Source of the DNA: an uncultured Blautia sp.
GTDB taxonomy: Bacteria > Bacillota > Clostridia > Lachnospirales > Lachnospiraceae
Length of the DNA stretch: 64,000 nucleotides
Reading direction: 5' to 3'
Assembly (NCBI RefSeq): GCF_937880195.1
Contig: NZ_CALFLA010000041.1
Span: 87,852-151,851 of the forward strand
The notes below the pieces were generated by a model that had not been told where the DNA came from, did not search any database, and worked only from the letters and a program-made list of their open reading frames with translations. A program made the translations under genes and the position numbers. Of this stretch, positions 52,901-61,097 are shown one piece after another (within the stretch, counting starts at the first letter, position 1; each line of letters opens with the position of its first letter).

Positions 52901-54297
52901 TCCGGCAGGGTCAAAGAGGTAATTCCACTGCTGTTAAAAGCATAATTATCTATGTATGTCACCGAATCCGGAAGCATCACAGACCACAGGCTTTTGCAAT
53001 GCTCAAATGCCCTTTCGCCTATTTTTGTAACTGTATCAGGAATATTTACTTCTTTCAAATTCTGGCACTGGCTGAAAAAGCTCTCCGGGATTTCTGTGAT
53101 TCCTTCCGGTATCGTTACCTTCTGAAAAGGATTCCGATACACCTTCTGTAGGTCAGAATCTCCGGCAAATCCCGCGGTCGGAAGTTTATCACCCTCACTC
53201 CAGCAGATCTGGAGATCATTTTGCTCACCAGAACCTACCGTATAAAGAGCTGTATCAAAAAACACGCCATGTCCTAGTTCTTTAACAGACCGTGGAAGAT
53301 AAAAAGAAGACAGATTTCCGCAGCCTCCAAAAGCGCGTTGTTCTATTGTCTCTACACTTTCCGGCAGCGCTACAGAAGTCAGTCCGCAGTTTTGAAAAGC
53401 AGATTCTCCAATAGATTTCGTCTGGGGAGAAAGGTTTACTGCGGAAAGAGCGCCGCATCCATAAAACACATACGGAGCAATCTCAGTTACATTTCCCTTT
53501 ATTGTAGCAGAAGTCATACCGCTGTTCTGCTGAAAAGCTCCTCTGCCTATCTGGGTGACACTTGCAGGAATCTCAACATGACCTGATAAACCGGCATTAT
53601 AAAAAGCATCTTCTCCGATTTTTGTGACAGTTTCCGGAATTTTGATCTCAGCAGCCCCACAGGCATAAAAAGCCTTTTTTCCAATACTGGTAATACCGTT
53701 GGAAATCTGAATCGTATCATATAAGTGTTTGTAAACGCCCCAGGGACCCCAGCCCGGCATACCGGCGCCAAACTCGTACATATCTCCAGTTCCCTTAATA
53801 TACAGAGTTCTGCCGATGATTTCCCAGGACATATTATCTCCGCACTGGCCGGAGGCATCAATCTTCAGATCCTGCGCGCTGCCTGATGAAAATATCTCCT
53901 CTGTCTCTGGTGTTTCCTCTTCCGCTTCTTGTTCAAATCCCACTCCATTTTCTGTAGAAGGAATTTCCTGCGGATTCTCTCCGGTGTCCGGCTCCCACGT
54001 TTCTCCCTCCTGAGGGAAGGTCTCCTCTCCGTCCGAAAATCCAATGTCAGAATTTTCCATCAGATCTTCCTCGCCGCTTTCAAAAATATCCTCCTGTATC
54101 ATCTCAGCCGATTCTGTCTGGGATTCTCCTTCCGGCATTTCCTCCAGACTCTCTGCCTGAGGCTCTTCTGCCAAAAGCTCTGTTCCGGCAGTCTCCTCAG
54201 ACGCCATACTCATATCAAAGGCAAAAACACTGGTCTGCATATTGCTGACCGCCATTACTGCAGCAAGCATAAAGGCTGTCCATTTTTTCTTTCTCAT
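46957..54297 (-). CDS. Giant secreted BspA-like leucine-rich-repeat protein with Ig-like tail
   Basis: A 2446-residue exported protein. Signal peptide 1-26; very acidic linker (about 27-135). LRR_5 (BspA/TpLRR) repeats run from about 185 to 715, each near 23 residues, of the form (I/V)TIPDSVTxIGxxAFxxCxxLxx. A long unrelated middle (about 720-1600) includes beta-sandwich-like parts. A second LRR block lies at about 1610-1790, then short LRR pieces (to about 2030), each block preceded by a CGDNMSWE- or CGNNLRW-like opener. An MBG/YDG-like segment (about 2040-2115), a CxxC ribbon-like pair (CTGCG, CSICH) and three BIG2 Ig-like domains (about 2205-2446) complete it. No LPXTG, SLH or choline motif is seen, so attachment is unknown. 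Relatives in gut and oral bacteria bind host or bacterial surfaces. It has its own promoter. Confidence 0.9.
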   Translation of the reverse strand: MRKKKWTAFMLAAVMAVSNMQTSVFAFDMSMASEETAGTELLAEEPQAESLEEMPEGESQTESAEMIQEDIFESGEEDLMENSDIGFSDGEETFPQEGETWEPDTGENPQEIPSTENGVGFEQEAEEETPETEEIFSSGSAQDLKIDASGQCGDNMSWEIIGRTLYIKGTGDMYEFGAGMPGWGPWGVYKHLYDTIQISNGITSIGKKAFYACGAAEIKIPETVTKIGEDAFYNAGLSGHVEIPASVTQIGRGAFQQNSGMTSATIKGNVTEIAPYVFYGCGALSAVNLSPQTKSIGESAFQNCGLTSVALPESVETIEQRAFGGCGNLSSFYLPRSVKELGHGVFFDTALYTVGSGEQNDLQICWSEGDKLPTAGFAGDSDLQKVYRNPFQKVTIPEGITEIPESFFSQCQNLKEVNIPDTVTKIGERAFEHCKSLWSVMLPDSVTYIDNYAFNSSGITSLTLPDSVTELGESVFILCENLEKITLPSGLTALPWETFNRCSSLKEIEWPENIQIIESRAFEESGIRSLTLPETVTTVKQYAFSSCKNLSTVVLPASLSKIEAKAFSGCTALLTAGPVGGNDNLQYSWTDKIPENAFYGAEIEAVTIPDSVTDMGDFALAWCQRLEVVSLPKELEFLPNGLFQNCKSLKILRLPEKIGTLGSQAFANCDSLEKLFFRGEAPQFYNDLFENDVLTAYYPASDSSWNKEIMKDYGGDVTWKPYEGGSPLTDATERTVTICSGGKATARFYFCGEDGNVLPVQPFKYLRRDGEHAAEMDSPYLITDGDGSYCFETPYFSYQPGGKNEYDVDFEVELKDAEGITLKNKVYTIHVKVSPLTYTEEYYISLSGTAAVESLADLERGGMAKVSIEHESDGTEDITLEIEISSSIAGDLEKRLKKFEKPGQSGILSLSPSKLSNRSQKYYTYSAKIDNFDSGIKEHREILAVYTILLQAVSAVYTNSNSVVVNLLLDNFPVNDSVYGQFKISEKGIKITADASAPSVKADFTGEDGVSILESYKLFSLGGTTTYSGSVSQKDDGKTVKSGIKSEKNFSVLSGGVLPIIGCSGFWGYKKLNDVSFSASADKKQVSFESCVFDSGFKDYLGEEIYSYRTYTARDEAAKSLTAKNKKLNQLYQGTNVPVTTKDAAKAAEDFETCEQEISFSDTQKKENEYKLSPSLKISDKLEIGFELGAVHGWETEVANGISQSSVETVSVDSANNLKDASKAEDKVDLTSLLLNSLRGYGDILGDMLSTAAGFVGSGLKNGYAWIKDEAGNFVGWTVELVTFGKVSLKSSSSYRVATFAMENRNADEAVSAATVGSPCLVSLKNKEGASVNDFGGKPLTLALTYTEEDLREAGASLKDAGQLAVYRYEEETGAYIYHESIVDVDAKTVTASIYKPGQYVLVLDGAVPTVTDIEIENRGHSYGIGAVIRDLSGIQSITMLLDGNVLADSSSFQKYYDKKTGKFSFEAKQILAEGTHTVIFKVKDQKNQISEIKEEFMVSSPGEYASVMVPAYTLAGLKAEFTASMKPVSGRTYDLTASVTAVDDQGETEFICPMEEENNVWRGSFKAEKGVYRYKVKIRATDENGTKTLSRTYICEVSSNNTVSYEEGSTEYGFNLRTGVITKCRTSEKKLKIPEKIYGRTVTALGISSFENLSLEEVNIPESVKRIDSYAFAYNDRLTTVQLPSGLYSLSSGIFKKCTALKTISLPEKINSVEDNAFEGCISLTEILFPEGLEKLGRAAFSGCTSLKLAVFGKEIKTIGDGAFYGCGSNLVLKGYQYSCVEEYASKNKLKFESLGEADPSGSCGNNLRWILHEGLLTVSGNGGMDTWEYGRCSIHDSFCCLTPWHKYEDMITAVVLEEGVTGITDDSFYNADNLETVTIPDSVSSIGNSAFNRYRVVIRANVGSYAHQYAKENYIDFDPLSGAEGEYKGVSWKVSEGTLSLFGNGPIPEKIPEDNYRYPWDEYKDIVKKAVIGSGITKVASDMFGSFGILESAEIPASVTEIGNYSFGYPGEKFSIIGSEGSYAQDYAAQRGIAFFVPFTAVELNENDFYISAQDVEYNGSPQCPEVSVEYRNLKLLRDQDYMVSYENNTNPGTARVTVTGKDRFRGSLTASFQITENKPHVHTWDAGTVTKYSTCKDRGTKTFRCTGCGETYTEQLPLSNSHKYGGYRVTKNPTVFVTGTKTRTCSICHRTESISLQKLKPTIRLNVSSLKMQIRQKTTGVKVSGLARGDSVKSWRSSNSRILKVDRRGKLIAQKKTGKVTITVTLASGKRASFKVQVQKSPVTTSRIAGISKKITLKKGKKYRLKPVRSPFTAQDKITYRSSNKKVATVSSSGVITGKKAGTAVITVQSGRKKVTARVTVPKTATTSLSRVPAGLTLKRGKIYRMKVRAVPSNSDYKVTYKSSNKRIAVVDAKGKITAKKKGTVKITVQSGKIKKIFTLKVQ

Positions 54298-54362
54298 CTT
54301 ACCTTCCCCTTTCTGTTTTTATCTTTCTTGTCACGCCTCCTGATGATATATCTATGTATATT

Positions 54363-54391
54363 ATACTATAAAGTTTAAAGTAAAGATACAA
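54363..54391 (-). promoter_or_regulatory. Likely promoter of the giant surface-protein gene
   Basis: On the minus strand TTGTAT (54386-54391), 17-base spacer, TAGTAT (54363-54368), with a further TATAAT-like stretch three bases on. The leader is about 60 bases. Confidence 0.5.
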
Positions 54392-54410
54392 AAAACTCCA
54401 CTGTGTTCTT

Positions 54411-55754
54411 TTATGAAGTTTCCTTCACTCTGGGAAAACGACGGATATAATAAATCACAAAAAGCAATGCCGTAATTCCCCAGGACACTGGATAACTGAG
54501 CATGATGGTCTCAATCCCTGGAAACACAGGAAGAACTGCAAACATCCAGGTAATTCTTAAAATACAGACACCGCCGCAGGTAAGAAGCACAGGCACAAGA
54601 ACCTTTCCCGCTCCTCTTAAGGCCCCTGAAAGGATTCCAATAGCCACATACAAAAAATACGAAGGCATCAGAAAACGCATCATATAAACGCCAATCTCTA
54701 CTACACCCTTATCTGTTGTAAAGAGCCTGTACAGCGGCTCTGCAAAAATCACAAGAACAGCGCTTAATACAACAGCAGCAGCATAGGACATTCCCAGGCA
54801 GACAAGGACGCTTTTTCGCATCCTCTTTGTTTTTCCCGCACCGTAATTCTGCCCCACGAAAGTAGTAATAGATATGGAAAAAGCATTGACAACCATCCAG
54901 AAAACCGCGTCTATTTTGCCAAAAGTTCCCCAGGAAGCCACATGATCGGTTCCAAGACGATTTACAAATACCTGGATCACAATATTTGCCACACAGTACA
55001 TTGCCGCCTCAAAGCCTGCAGGTACGCCGATTCTCAGCACAGAACGAAGAGAGTTTCCATAAAACCTGAGCTTTTTCAGTTTAAAGCTGAACTCCTCCTG
55101 GCCTTTTATCAACATCATAGTTACGATCACTGCACTGATTCCCTGACAGAAAATCGTAGCAAACGCCACCCCTTCTACTCCCATACCGCCTATAACTACA
55201 AGAAGGATATCAAGAAAAATATTCAGAGTGCAGGCTGTGATCAACACATAGAGAGGCCTTCTGGAATCTCCCATGGCTCTTAGAATAGACGCGCCCATAT
55301 TATAGATCAGGTTAAAAAGCGTTCCAAAAAAATATATATGGAGATATACTCTGGATTCGTCCATAAGCTCCAGAGGCGTATTCATTGCCGTAAGAATCCA
55401 GTTTGAAGCCAGATATCCGATTGTTCCTATCACAATTCCCGCTGCAGCAGAAAAAGCAAAAGCTGTATGTATGGTTTTGTCCAGATTCTTTTTATCCTTT
55501 GCCCCGTAAAACTGAGACACGATCACAGCGGCTCCAGAAGTCAGTCCCACAAACACCTCTACGATCAAGTTTACAACCTGATTCACCGATCCTCCAACTG
55601 CCGCAAGGGCTTCTTTACCTACAAAACGACCGACAACAATGGTGTCGGCCGTGTTATAGATCTGCTGAAAAAAAGTTCCGAATACAATCGGAAAAAAGAA
55701 TAACAATAATTGCTTCCAGATCACTCCTTCTGTGATCTGATTTCTTTTATTCAT
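54411..55754 (-). CDS. MATE family efflux transporter (second)
   Basis: A 447-residue MATE exporter, clearly different from the one at 4771. Visible: LLLFFFPIVFGTFFQQIYNTADTIVVGRFVG (typical N-terminal half), GAAVIVSQFYGAKD, SILRAMGDSRRPLY and a second half with VGQNYGAGK. About twelve hydrophobic segments. Start follows GGAGG. The 5' side holds the terminator of the small upstream gene and I see no clear promoter of its own, so its transcription may depend on read-through. Confidence 0.92.
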   Translation of the reverse strand: MNKRNQITEGVIWKQLLLFFFPIVFGTFFQQIYNTADTIVVGRFVGKEALAAVGGSVNQVVNLIVEVFVGLTSGAAVIVSQFYGAKDKKNLDKTIHTAFAFSAAAGIVIGTIGYLASNWILTAMNTPLELMDESRVYLHIYFFGTLFNLIYNMGASILRAMGDSRRPLYVLITACTLNIFLDILLVVIGGMGVEGVAFATIFCQGISAVIVTMMLIKGQEEFSFKLKKLRFYGNSLRSVLRIGVPAGFEAAMYCVANIVIQVFVNRLGTDHVASWGTFGKIDAVFWMVVNAFSISITTFVGQNYGAGKTKRMRKSVLVCLGMSYAAAVVLSAVLVIFAEPLYRLFTTDKGVVEIGVYMMRFLMPSYFLYVAIGILSGALRGAGKVLVPVLLTCGGVCILRITWMFAVLPVFPGIETIMLSYPVSWGITALLFVIYYIRRFPRVKETS

Positions 55755-55775
55755 TCCCTGACCTCCAATTCCCTC

Positions 55776-55812
55776 AAAAATTCCTCCGCCATAAAATACA
55801 GCAGAGGAATTT
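55776..55812 (-). terminator. Terminator after the small membrane-protein gene
   Basis: On the minus strand AAATTCCTCTGC pairs with GCGGAGGAATTT, followed by TTG. Stem of about eleven pairs around a short loop. Confidence 0.65.
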
Positions 55813-55865
55813 CCTGAATTTTATTTTCTAAAAGTTTATCTGTCTATTGTATTCCTAAAAAATTA

Positions 55866-56198
55866 CTAATCTAAAATTTTCAGATTGTATTTATCTTTTC
55901 TATATGATTTACAGGATATTTCTTTTCTGAGTTCTCTCAGCCGCCGTTCCTTACAATATAATGTCTCTGGAATATTCTGATTGCGAAAGCTGCTGCAGAT
56001 ACTGCCTAAACGTACCGCCGTTGCATGCTTCAGATACCCTGCCGCAAGATCAAGTTTCAGATATCCATACAAAAGATAACAGCCGGCTCTGTGAAAAATT
56101 CCGTTTTCATACCTGGAATGATCTCTTACATATGCTGCTATGCACAAAATTATAATAACAGCCATTGACACAAGGGAAACTAACTGGATAAGCGTCAT
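55866..56198 (-). CDS. Small membrane protein of unknown function
   Basis: A 110-residue protein with one N-terminal transmembrane helix (about residues 3-23) and a basic, Cys-containing cytoplasmic or extracellular part (two GYL(K/L) segments, SFRNQNIPETLYCKERRLRELRKE). No family recognised. ATG at 56198 is preferred over the GTG at 56204 because AAAGGAGG is nine bases from the ATG and too close to the GTG. It has its own promoter and terminator, so it is a single-gene unit and likely real. Confidence 0.6.
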   Translation of the reverse strand: MTLIQLVSLVSMAVIIILCIAAYVRDHSRYENGIFHRAGCYLLYGYLKLDLAAGYLKHATAVRLGSICSSFRNQNIPETLYCKERRLRELRKEISCKSYRKDKYNLKILD

Positions 56199-56241
56199 GA
56201 TCACCGACCTCCTTTTATGTGTTTTCTTATCTGTTGTCTAT

Positions 56242-56270
56242 ATATTAACTCTTATTCGTTTAATTGTCAA
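56242..56270 (-). promoter_or_regulatory. Promoter of the small membrane-protein gene
   Basis: On the minus strand TTGACA (56265-56270), 17-base spacer, TAATAT (56242-56247). Confidence 0.7.
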
Positions 56271-56289
56271 TCTTTTTAAGACTTTTGTC

Positions 56290-56325
56290 AAAAAAAACAG
56301 AACCCCTTTCGGGATTCTGTTTTTT
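56290..56325 (-). terminator. Terminator of yceD-rpmF
   Basis: On the minus strand AACAGAATCCC-GAAA-GGGGTTCTGTT, then TTTTTT. One G-U pair and a GAAA tetraloop; a strong hairpin. Confidence 0.9.
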
Positions 56326-56334
56326 ACGTTTTAA

Positions 56335-56517
56335 TTAGTCTTCAACTTTAACGATTTCTTTCTTATTGTAGCTTCCGCAAGTCTTGCAAACTCTGTGAGG
56401 CATCATCAGGGCGCCGCATTTGCTGCATTTTACCAGATTCGGAGCGCTCATCTTCCAGTTTGCACGTCTTTTATCACGTCTTGCTTTAGATGTTTTGTTC
56501 TTTGGACATATGGACAT
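56335..56517 (-). CDS. rpmF: 50S ribosomal protein L32
   Basis: 60 residues starting MSICPKNKTSKARRDKRRANWK. The Zn ribbon CSKCGALMMPHRVCKTCG is intact, so this is the zinc-binding (C+) form of L32. It follows yceD by three bases. In many Firmicutes plsX is next; here the transcript ends at a strong terminator. Confidence 0.97.
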   Translation of the reverse strand: MSICPKNKTSKARRDKRRANWKMSAPNLVKCSKCGALMMPHRVCKTCGSYNKKEIVKVED

Positions 56518-56520
56518 AGG

Positions 56521-57048
56521 TTACACCTCCTTAAATTTACTAAATATATCACTGATAGCTGCCATGCGGGGATCCTTAGGCTCCTCTGCGCATCCGCAGG
56601 GACCGTCATTTAGGTTTTTCCCACACTGACTGCAGATACCTTTACAGTCTTCTCTGCAGAGTACCTTTAAAGGCCAGCTCATCAGTACCTCAAGATAGAC
56701 CAACCGGTCCACATCCAGGTCCATTCCTGTGAGATAGTTACTTTCATCCAGATCATTGACCCGTTCCTCTTCTGTAAGCTTCATATCCAGCTTACGCTGA
56801 ATCTGACAGGGAATTTCCACCTCAACCTGCTCAAGACAACGGTCACAGGGCATACCCACAGTCAAAGATGTACTGCCTGTAAGTTCAAGCACCTTATTAC
56901 CCGTATTTGTAATTGTCAGATTTACTGGTTCTTTTTTCAATACAGGAAACTGTCCCAACTGAAAATCAATTGTTTCCAATTCCAGTTCTGCACTTGTCTG
57001 TATTGTTTTCCCCTCGCAGGAGGTAACATCTGATAAATGAATCTGCAT
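56521..57048 (-). CDS. yceD: DUF177 / YceD-family protein
   Basis: 175-residue protein of the DUF177 family, always next to rpmF and tied to 23S rRNA and L32 levels. Visible: TVGMPCDRCLEQVEVEIPC in the middle and CREDCKGICSQCGKNLNDGPCGC at the C terminus, the family's Cys pattern, probably zinc-binding. Start follows AGGAG. Confidence 0.92.
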   Translation of the reverse strand: MQIHLSDVTSCEGKTIQTSAELELETIDFQLGQFPVLKKEPVNLTITNTGNKVLELTGSTSLTVGMPCDRCLEQVEVEIPCQIQRKLDMKLTEEERVNDLDESNYLTGMDLDVDRLVYLEVLMSWPLKVLCREDCKGICSQCGKNLNDGPCGCAEEPKDPRMAAISDIFSKFKEV

Positions 57049-57074
57049 AATAATCTCCTATTCACACCTAATCA

Positions 57075-57103
57075 ATTATACATAGGAGTAATCCCTTTGT
57101 CAA
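57075..57103 (-). promoter_or_regulatory. Consensus promoter of yceD-rpmF
   Basis: On the minus strand TTGACA (57098-57103), 17-base spacer, TATAAT (57075-57080): an exact sigma-A consensus pair. Confidence 0.9.
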
Positions 57104-57187
57104 GGATTTTTCCAACTGTTACAATAATTCTGTGTTACGTTTCCCTTTTTCTTCTGATAATCCTGTTATTACAGAGATTTTCTTCAG

Positions 57188-57219
57188 AAAAGAAGGCTCA
57201 ACCCTCAGGTGAGCCTTCT
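57188..57219 (-). terminator. Terminator of ackA
   Basis: AGAAGGCTCA (57191-57200) pairs with TGAGCCTTCT (57210-57219), nine-base loop, short TTTTC tail on the minus strand. Confidence 0.75.
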
Positions 57220-57242
57220 CCTGTTCTATGTGCAGCTTAAAA

Positions 57243-58430
57243 TTAAACCAGAGCTACTGTCTCACGGCAAATTGCAAGCTCCTCATTTGTCGGGATAACT
57301 GCAACCTTAACCTTGGAATCTGGAGTAGAAATCACAACCTCTTCTCCACGTTTCTTGTTTGCTTCTTTGTCAATAGTAATTCCAAGATATCCAAGATAAG
57401 AGCAGACGTCCTCACGAACAAGTCCGTCATTCTCGCCAATTCCTGCTGTAAATACAATAGCGTCTACACCATTCATAGCTGCCACATATCCGCCTACATA
57501 CTTAGCGATTCCATAGCCAAGAGCCTCTCTTGCATTTTTTGCGTCTACATTGCCCTCTGCTGCTGCGTCTTCCAGGTCGCGCATGTCACTGGAAATACCG
57601 GACATTCCAAGAAGACCGGATTTCTTATTCAGAACGTTCATTACACCTGCGATATCCAGATTCTCTTTTTTTGCGATAAACTCCATAATTGCCGGATCAA
57701 TGCTTCCTGAGCGTGTTCCCATAATCACGCCTTCCAGAGGAGTAAGACCCATGGTGGTATCAATACATTTTCCATTTACAACAGCGCTGATAGAAGAACC
57801 GTTTCCAAGATGACAGACAATAAGCTTTGATTTTTCTTTGTCAAGACCAAGGAACTCAACTGCTCGTTTGGATACAAAGCTGTGGGAAGTTCCGTGGAAA
57901 CCATATCTTCTGACTTTGTAATTCTTGTAATACTCCAACGGCAGTCCGTAAAGATATGCTTTTGGAGGCATGGTCTGATGAAAAGCAGTGTCAAATACGC
58001 CAACCTGCGGTACGCCCGGCATAAGCTCTGCACACACGCGGATACCGATCAGGTTTGCAGGATTGTGAAGAGGTGCAAGGTCATTACACTCTTCTACTGC
58101 TTTGATCATCTCTTCTGTGATCACTGCAGAAGAAGCAAATTTCTCACCGCCGTGTACGACACGATGTCCAATAGCGTCAACTTCCTTCAGGCTCTTGATC
58201 GCGCCTGTTTTTTCGTTTGTGAGCGCATCCAGTACCATCTGGATCGCTTCTTTATGTGTAGGCATCGGAGCTTCTGTGATTTCTTTTTCTCCGCCTGCTT
58301 TTTTGTAAACCAGTCTTCCGTCGATTCCGATTCTCTCGCAAAGACCCTTAGCAAGAACAGCCTCTGTGTCAGAGTTGATCAGCTGATATTTTAATGAGGA
58401 ACTTCCACAGTTAATTACCAATACATTCAT
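57243..58430 (-). CDS. ackA: Acetate kinase
   Basis: Makes ATP and acetate from acetyl phosphate, the energy-yielding end of acetate fermentation. 395 residues: VINCGSSSLKYQL, GHRVVHGGEKF, AFHQTMPPKAY, RRYGFHGTSHSFVSKRA with the catalytic His and Arg, GNGSSISAV, DTTMGLTPLEGVIMGTRSG and FTAGIGEND. It follows pta by 40 bases and forms the usual pta-ackA unit, ending at a terminator. Confidence 0.98.
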   Translation of the reverse strand: MNVLVINCGSSSLKYQLINSDTEAVLAKGLCERIGIDGRLVYKKAGGEKEITEAPMPTHKEAIQMVLDALTNEKTGAIKSLKEVDAIGHRVVHGGEKFASSAVITEEMIKAVEECNDLAPLHNPANLIGIRVCAELMPGVPQVGVFDTAFHQTMPPKAYLYGLPLEYYKNYKVRRYGFHGTSHSFVSKRAVEFLGLDKEKSKLIVCHLGNGSSISAVVNGKCIDTTMGLTPLEGVIMGTRSGSIDPAIMEFIAKKENLDIAGVMNVLNKKSGLLGMSGISSDMRDLEDAAAEGNVDAKNAREALGYGIAKYVGGYVAAMNGVDAIVFTAGIGENDGLVREDVCSYLGYLGITIDKEANKKRGEEVVISTPDSKVKVAVIPTNEELAICRETVALV

Positions 58431-58470
58431 GTTTTTACTCTCCTATTCTTTTATGTACCCGCTAAAATAC

Positions 58471-59540
<1,070 letters not shown>

Positions 59541-59552
59541 ATAGATATTTAT

Positions 59553-59581
59553 ATTATAACCCCTGGTATTTTTTATTTCAA
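59553..59581 (-). promoter_or_regulatory. Promoter of pta-ackA
   Basis: On the minus strand TTGAAA (59576-59581), 17-base spacer, TATAAT (59553-59558). Confidence 0.75.
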
Positions 59582-59685
59582 GCATTTCCACCTGAGAAAA
59601 AGACAAAGTACAGTATTTTTTAAAGTGCAATTTTGTCATTCTGTCATATTTTCATTTTTATTTGAAAAATCCAGAAAATAATCTG

Positions 59686-59714
59686 CTGTCAAAAAGAGAT
59701 AATTATGGTATGAT
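59686..59714 (+). promoter_or_regulatory. Likely promoter of tmcAL
   Basis: CTGTCA (59686-59691), 17-base spacer, TATGAT (59709-59714), 27 bases before the start. Confidence 0.5.
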
Positions 59715-59741
59715 AAAGCATATACTTAAAGGAAGATGATT

Positions 59742-61028
59742 ATGAAAGTAACTGGTATTATTGCAGAATACAATCCTTTTCACATGGGACATCTCTACCA
59801 GATCAATCATGTAAAAGAAAAATTGGATTCCGATTATGTTATTATTGCCATGAGCGGCGACTTTGTACAGCGAGGCGCCCCTGCCCTTTTCCCTAAACAT
59901 CTGCGGACGGAAATGGCTCTTCGCTGCGGCGCAGATCTTGTACTGGAACTTCCGGTACAGTTTTCTACAGCCAGCGCAGAATTTTTTGCAGAAGGGGGAG
60001 TTTCTCTGCTGGAGGGTCTTGGAGTTGTGGATCAGCTTTGTTTTGGAAGCGAGGACGGCAGCACCAAGGGAATGTTCCTTGCCGCCGAAATTTTAAATCA
60101 GGAGCCAAAGGAATATCAGGCCTTCCTTCAGAAATATTTGAAAGAAGGAATATCTTTTCCCGCTGCAAGAAACAAGGCCCTGAAGGAATATCTTGGACTT
60201 TTTCCAGAAAAAGAACAGCATACGCTTTCAGAAGGGCTTCTTTCTTCACCAAACAATATTCTTGGAATTGAATACTGCCGGGCTCTCTTAAAGCACAGAT
60301 CTTCCATAAAGCCCGTTACTTTAAAAAGAAAGGGAAGCGGCTATCACGATACTGCCATGTATCAGGATCAGGCTCCTTCTGCTTCCGCTATACGCGCTTA
60401 TCTAAAAGAGCAGATTTCGTTTTATAAAGAAACCTCCCATTCCCAGCCATTGAAAGGTCTTTCTCGCCTCTTCCCTGCCGGGATTGGCATGCCTTCTCCT
60501 GCCCAAGAACTTTTTATGGAGGCTGTTTCCAAAAATGAATTTCTTACAGAGGATGACATGGATCTTGTCCTTCATTATGCACTTTTAAAAAGTGATTACA
60601 AAAGCCTCTGCGCCTGCGCAGACGTTTCCCCTGAACTTGCCAGAAGAATCCTGAATCAGAGAAATCATTACTGTAGTTTTTCCCAGTTTGCGGAACTTCT
60701 AAAAACAAAAGAACTGACTTATACCAGAATCCAGAGGGCTCTTCTCCATATTTTACTTAATATTACAGAAAGCCCCAGAGGGCTTCCTTATGGGCGGATC
60801 CTGGGTTTTCGAAAAGAAGCCGGGCCTCTTTTAAAGGAAATCAAAACAAACAGCGCCTTTCCTGTTCTTACAAAAATGGCAGACGCAGAAAATCTTCTTT
60901 CGCCAGAAGGACAGACCGTTCTTAATAAGAACACAGAGGCCTCTAATATCTACGAAAGCCTTCTCTGCCACAAAACAAAAAAGCCTTTCTGTCATGAATA
61001 TCAGAAGCCTCCCGTTATTCTTCCATAA
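59742..61028 (+). CDS. tmcAL: tRNA(Met) cytidine acetate ligase
   Basis: Acetylates C34 of elongator tRNA-Met with acetate and ATP (YlbM type). 428 residues starting MKVTGIIAEYNPFHMGH, the nucleotidyltransferase HxGH-like motif, then AMSGDFVQRGAPALF, LVLELPVQFSTASAEFFAEGG, SSPNNILGIEYCRAL and SASAIRAYL. Start at 59742 is set by AAAGGA eight bases upstream. It diverges from pta, and its acetate substrate is the product of the neighbouring pta-ackA pathway, a suggestive but unproven link. Confidence 0.93.
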   Translation: MKVTGIIAEYNPFHMGHLYQINHVKEKLDSDYVIIAMSGDFVQRGAPALFPKHLRTEMALRCGADLVLELPVQFSTASAEFFAEGGVSLLEGLGVVDQLCFGSEDGSTKGMFLAAEILNQEPKEYQAFLQKYLKEGISFPAARNKALKEYLGLFPEKEQHTLSEGLLSSPNNILGIEYCRALLKHRSSIKPVTLKRKGSGYHDTAMYQDQAPSASAIRAYLKEQISFYKETSHSQPLKGLSRLFPAGIGMPSPAQELFMEAVSKNEFLTEDDMDLVLHYALLKSDYKSLCACADVSPELARRILNQRNHYCSFSQFAELLKTKELTYTRIQRALLHILLNITESPRGLPYGRILGFRKEAGPLLKEIKTNSAFPVLTKMADAENLLSPEGQTVLNKNTEASNIYESLLCHKTKKPFCHEYQKPPVILP

Positions 61029-61055
61029 CTGCATAAAATCATTTTTCCTAAAAAA

Positions 61056-61097
61056 CGCGTTTCCAAAACCTGATCCGGTCTGGAAACGCGCTTTTTT
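61056..61097. terminator. Bidirectional terminator between tmcAL and the ABC operon
   Basis: CGCGTTTCCA (61056-61065) pairs with TGGAAACGCG (61081-61090); A-run before and T-run (61092-61097) after. It overlaps the stop of the ATPase gene. Confidence 0.9.

Noticed and set aside
47000..53700. DNA tandem repeats in the giant gene
   Set aside because: Repetition is at protein level (LRR and Ig-like units); the DNA of successive units has diverged and I see no long exact repeats.
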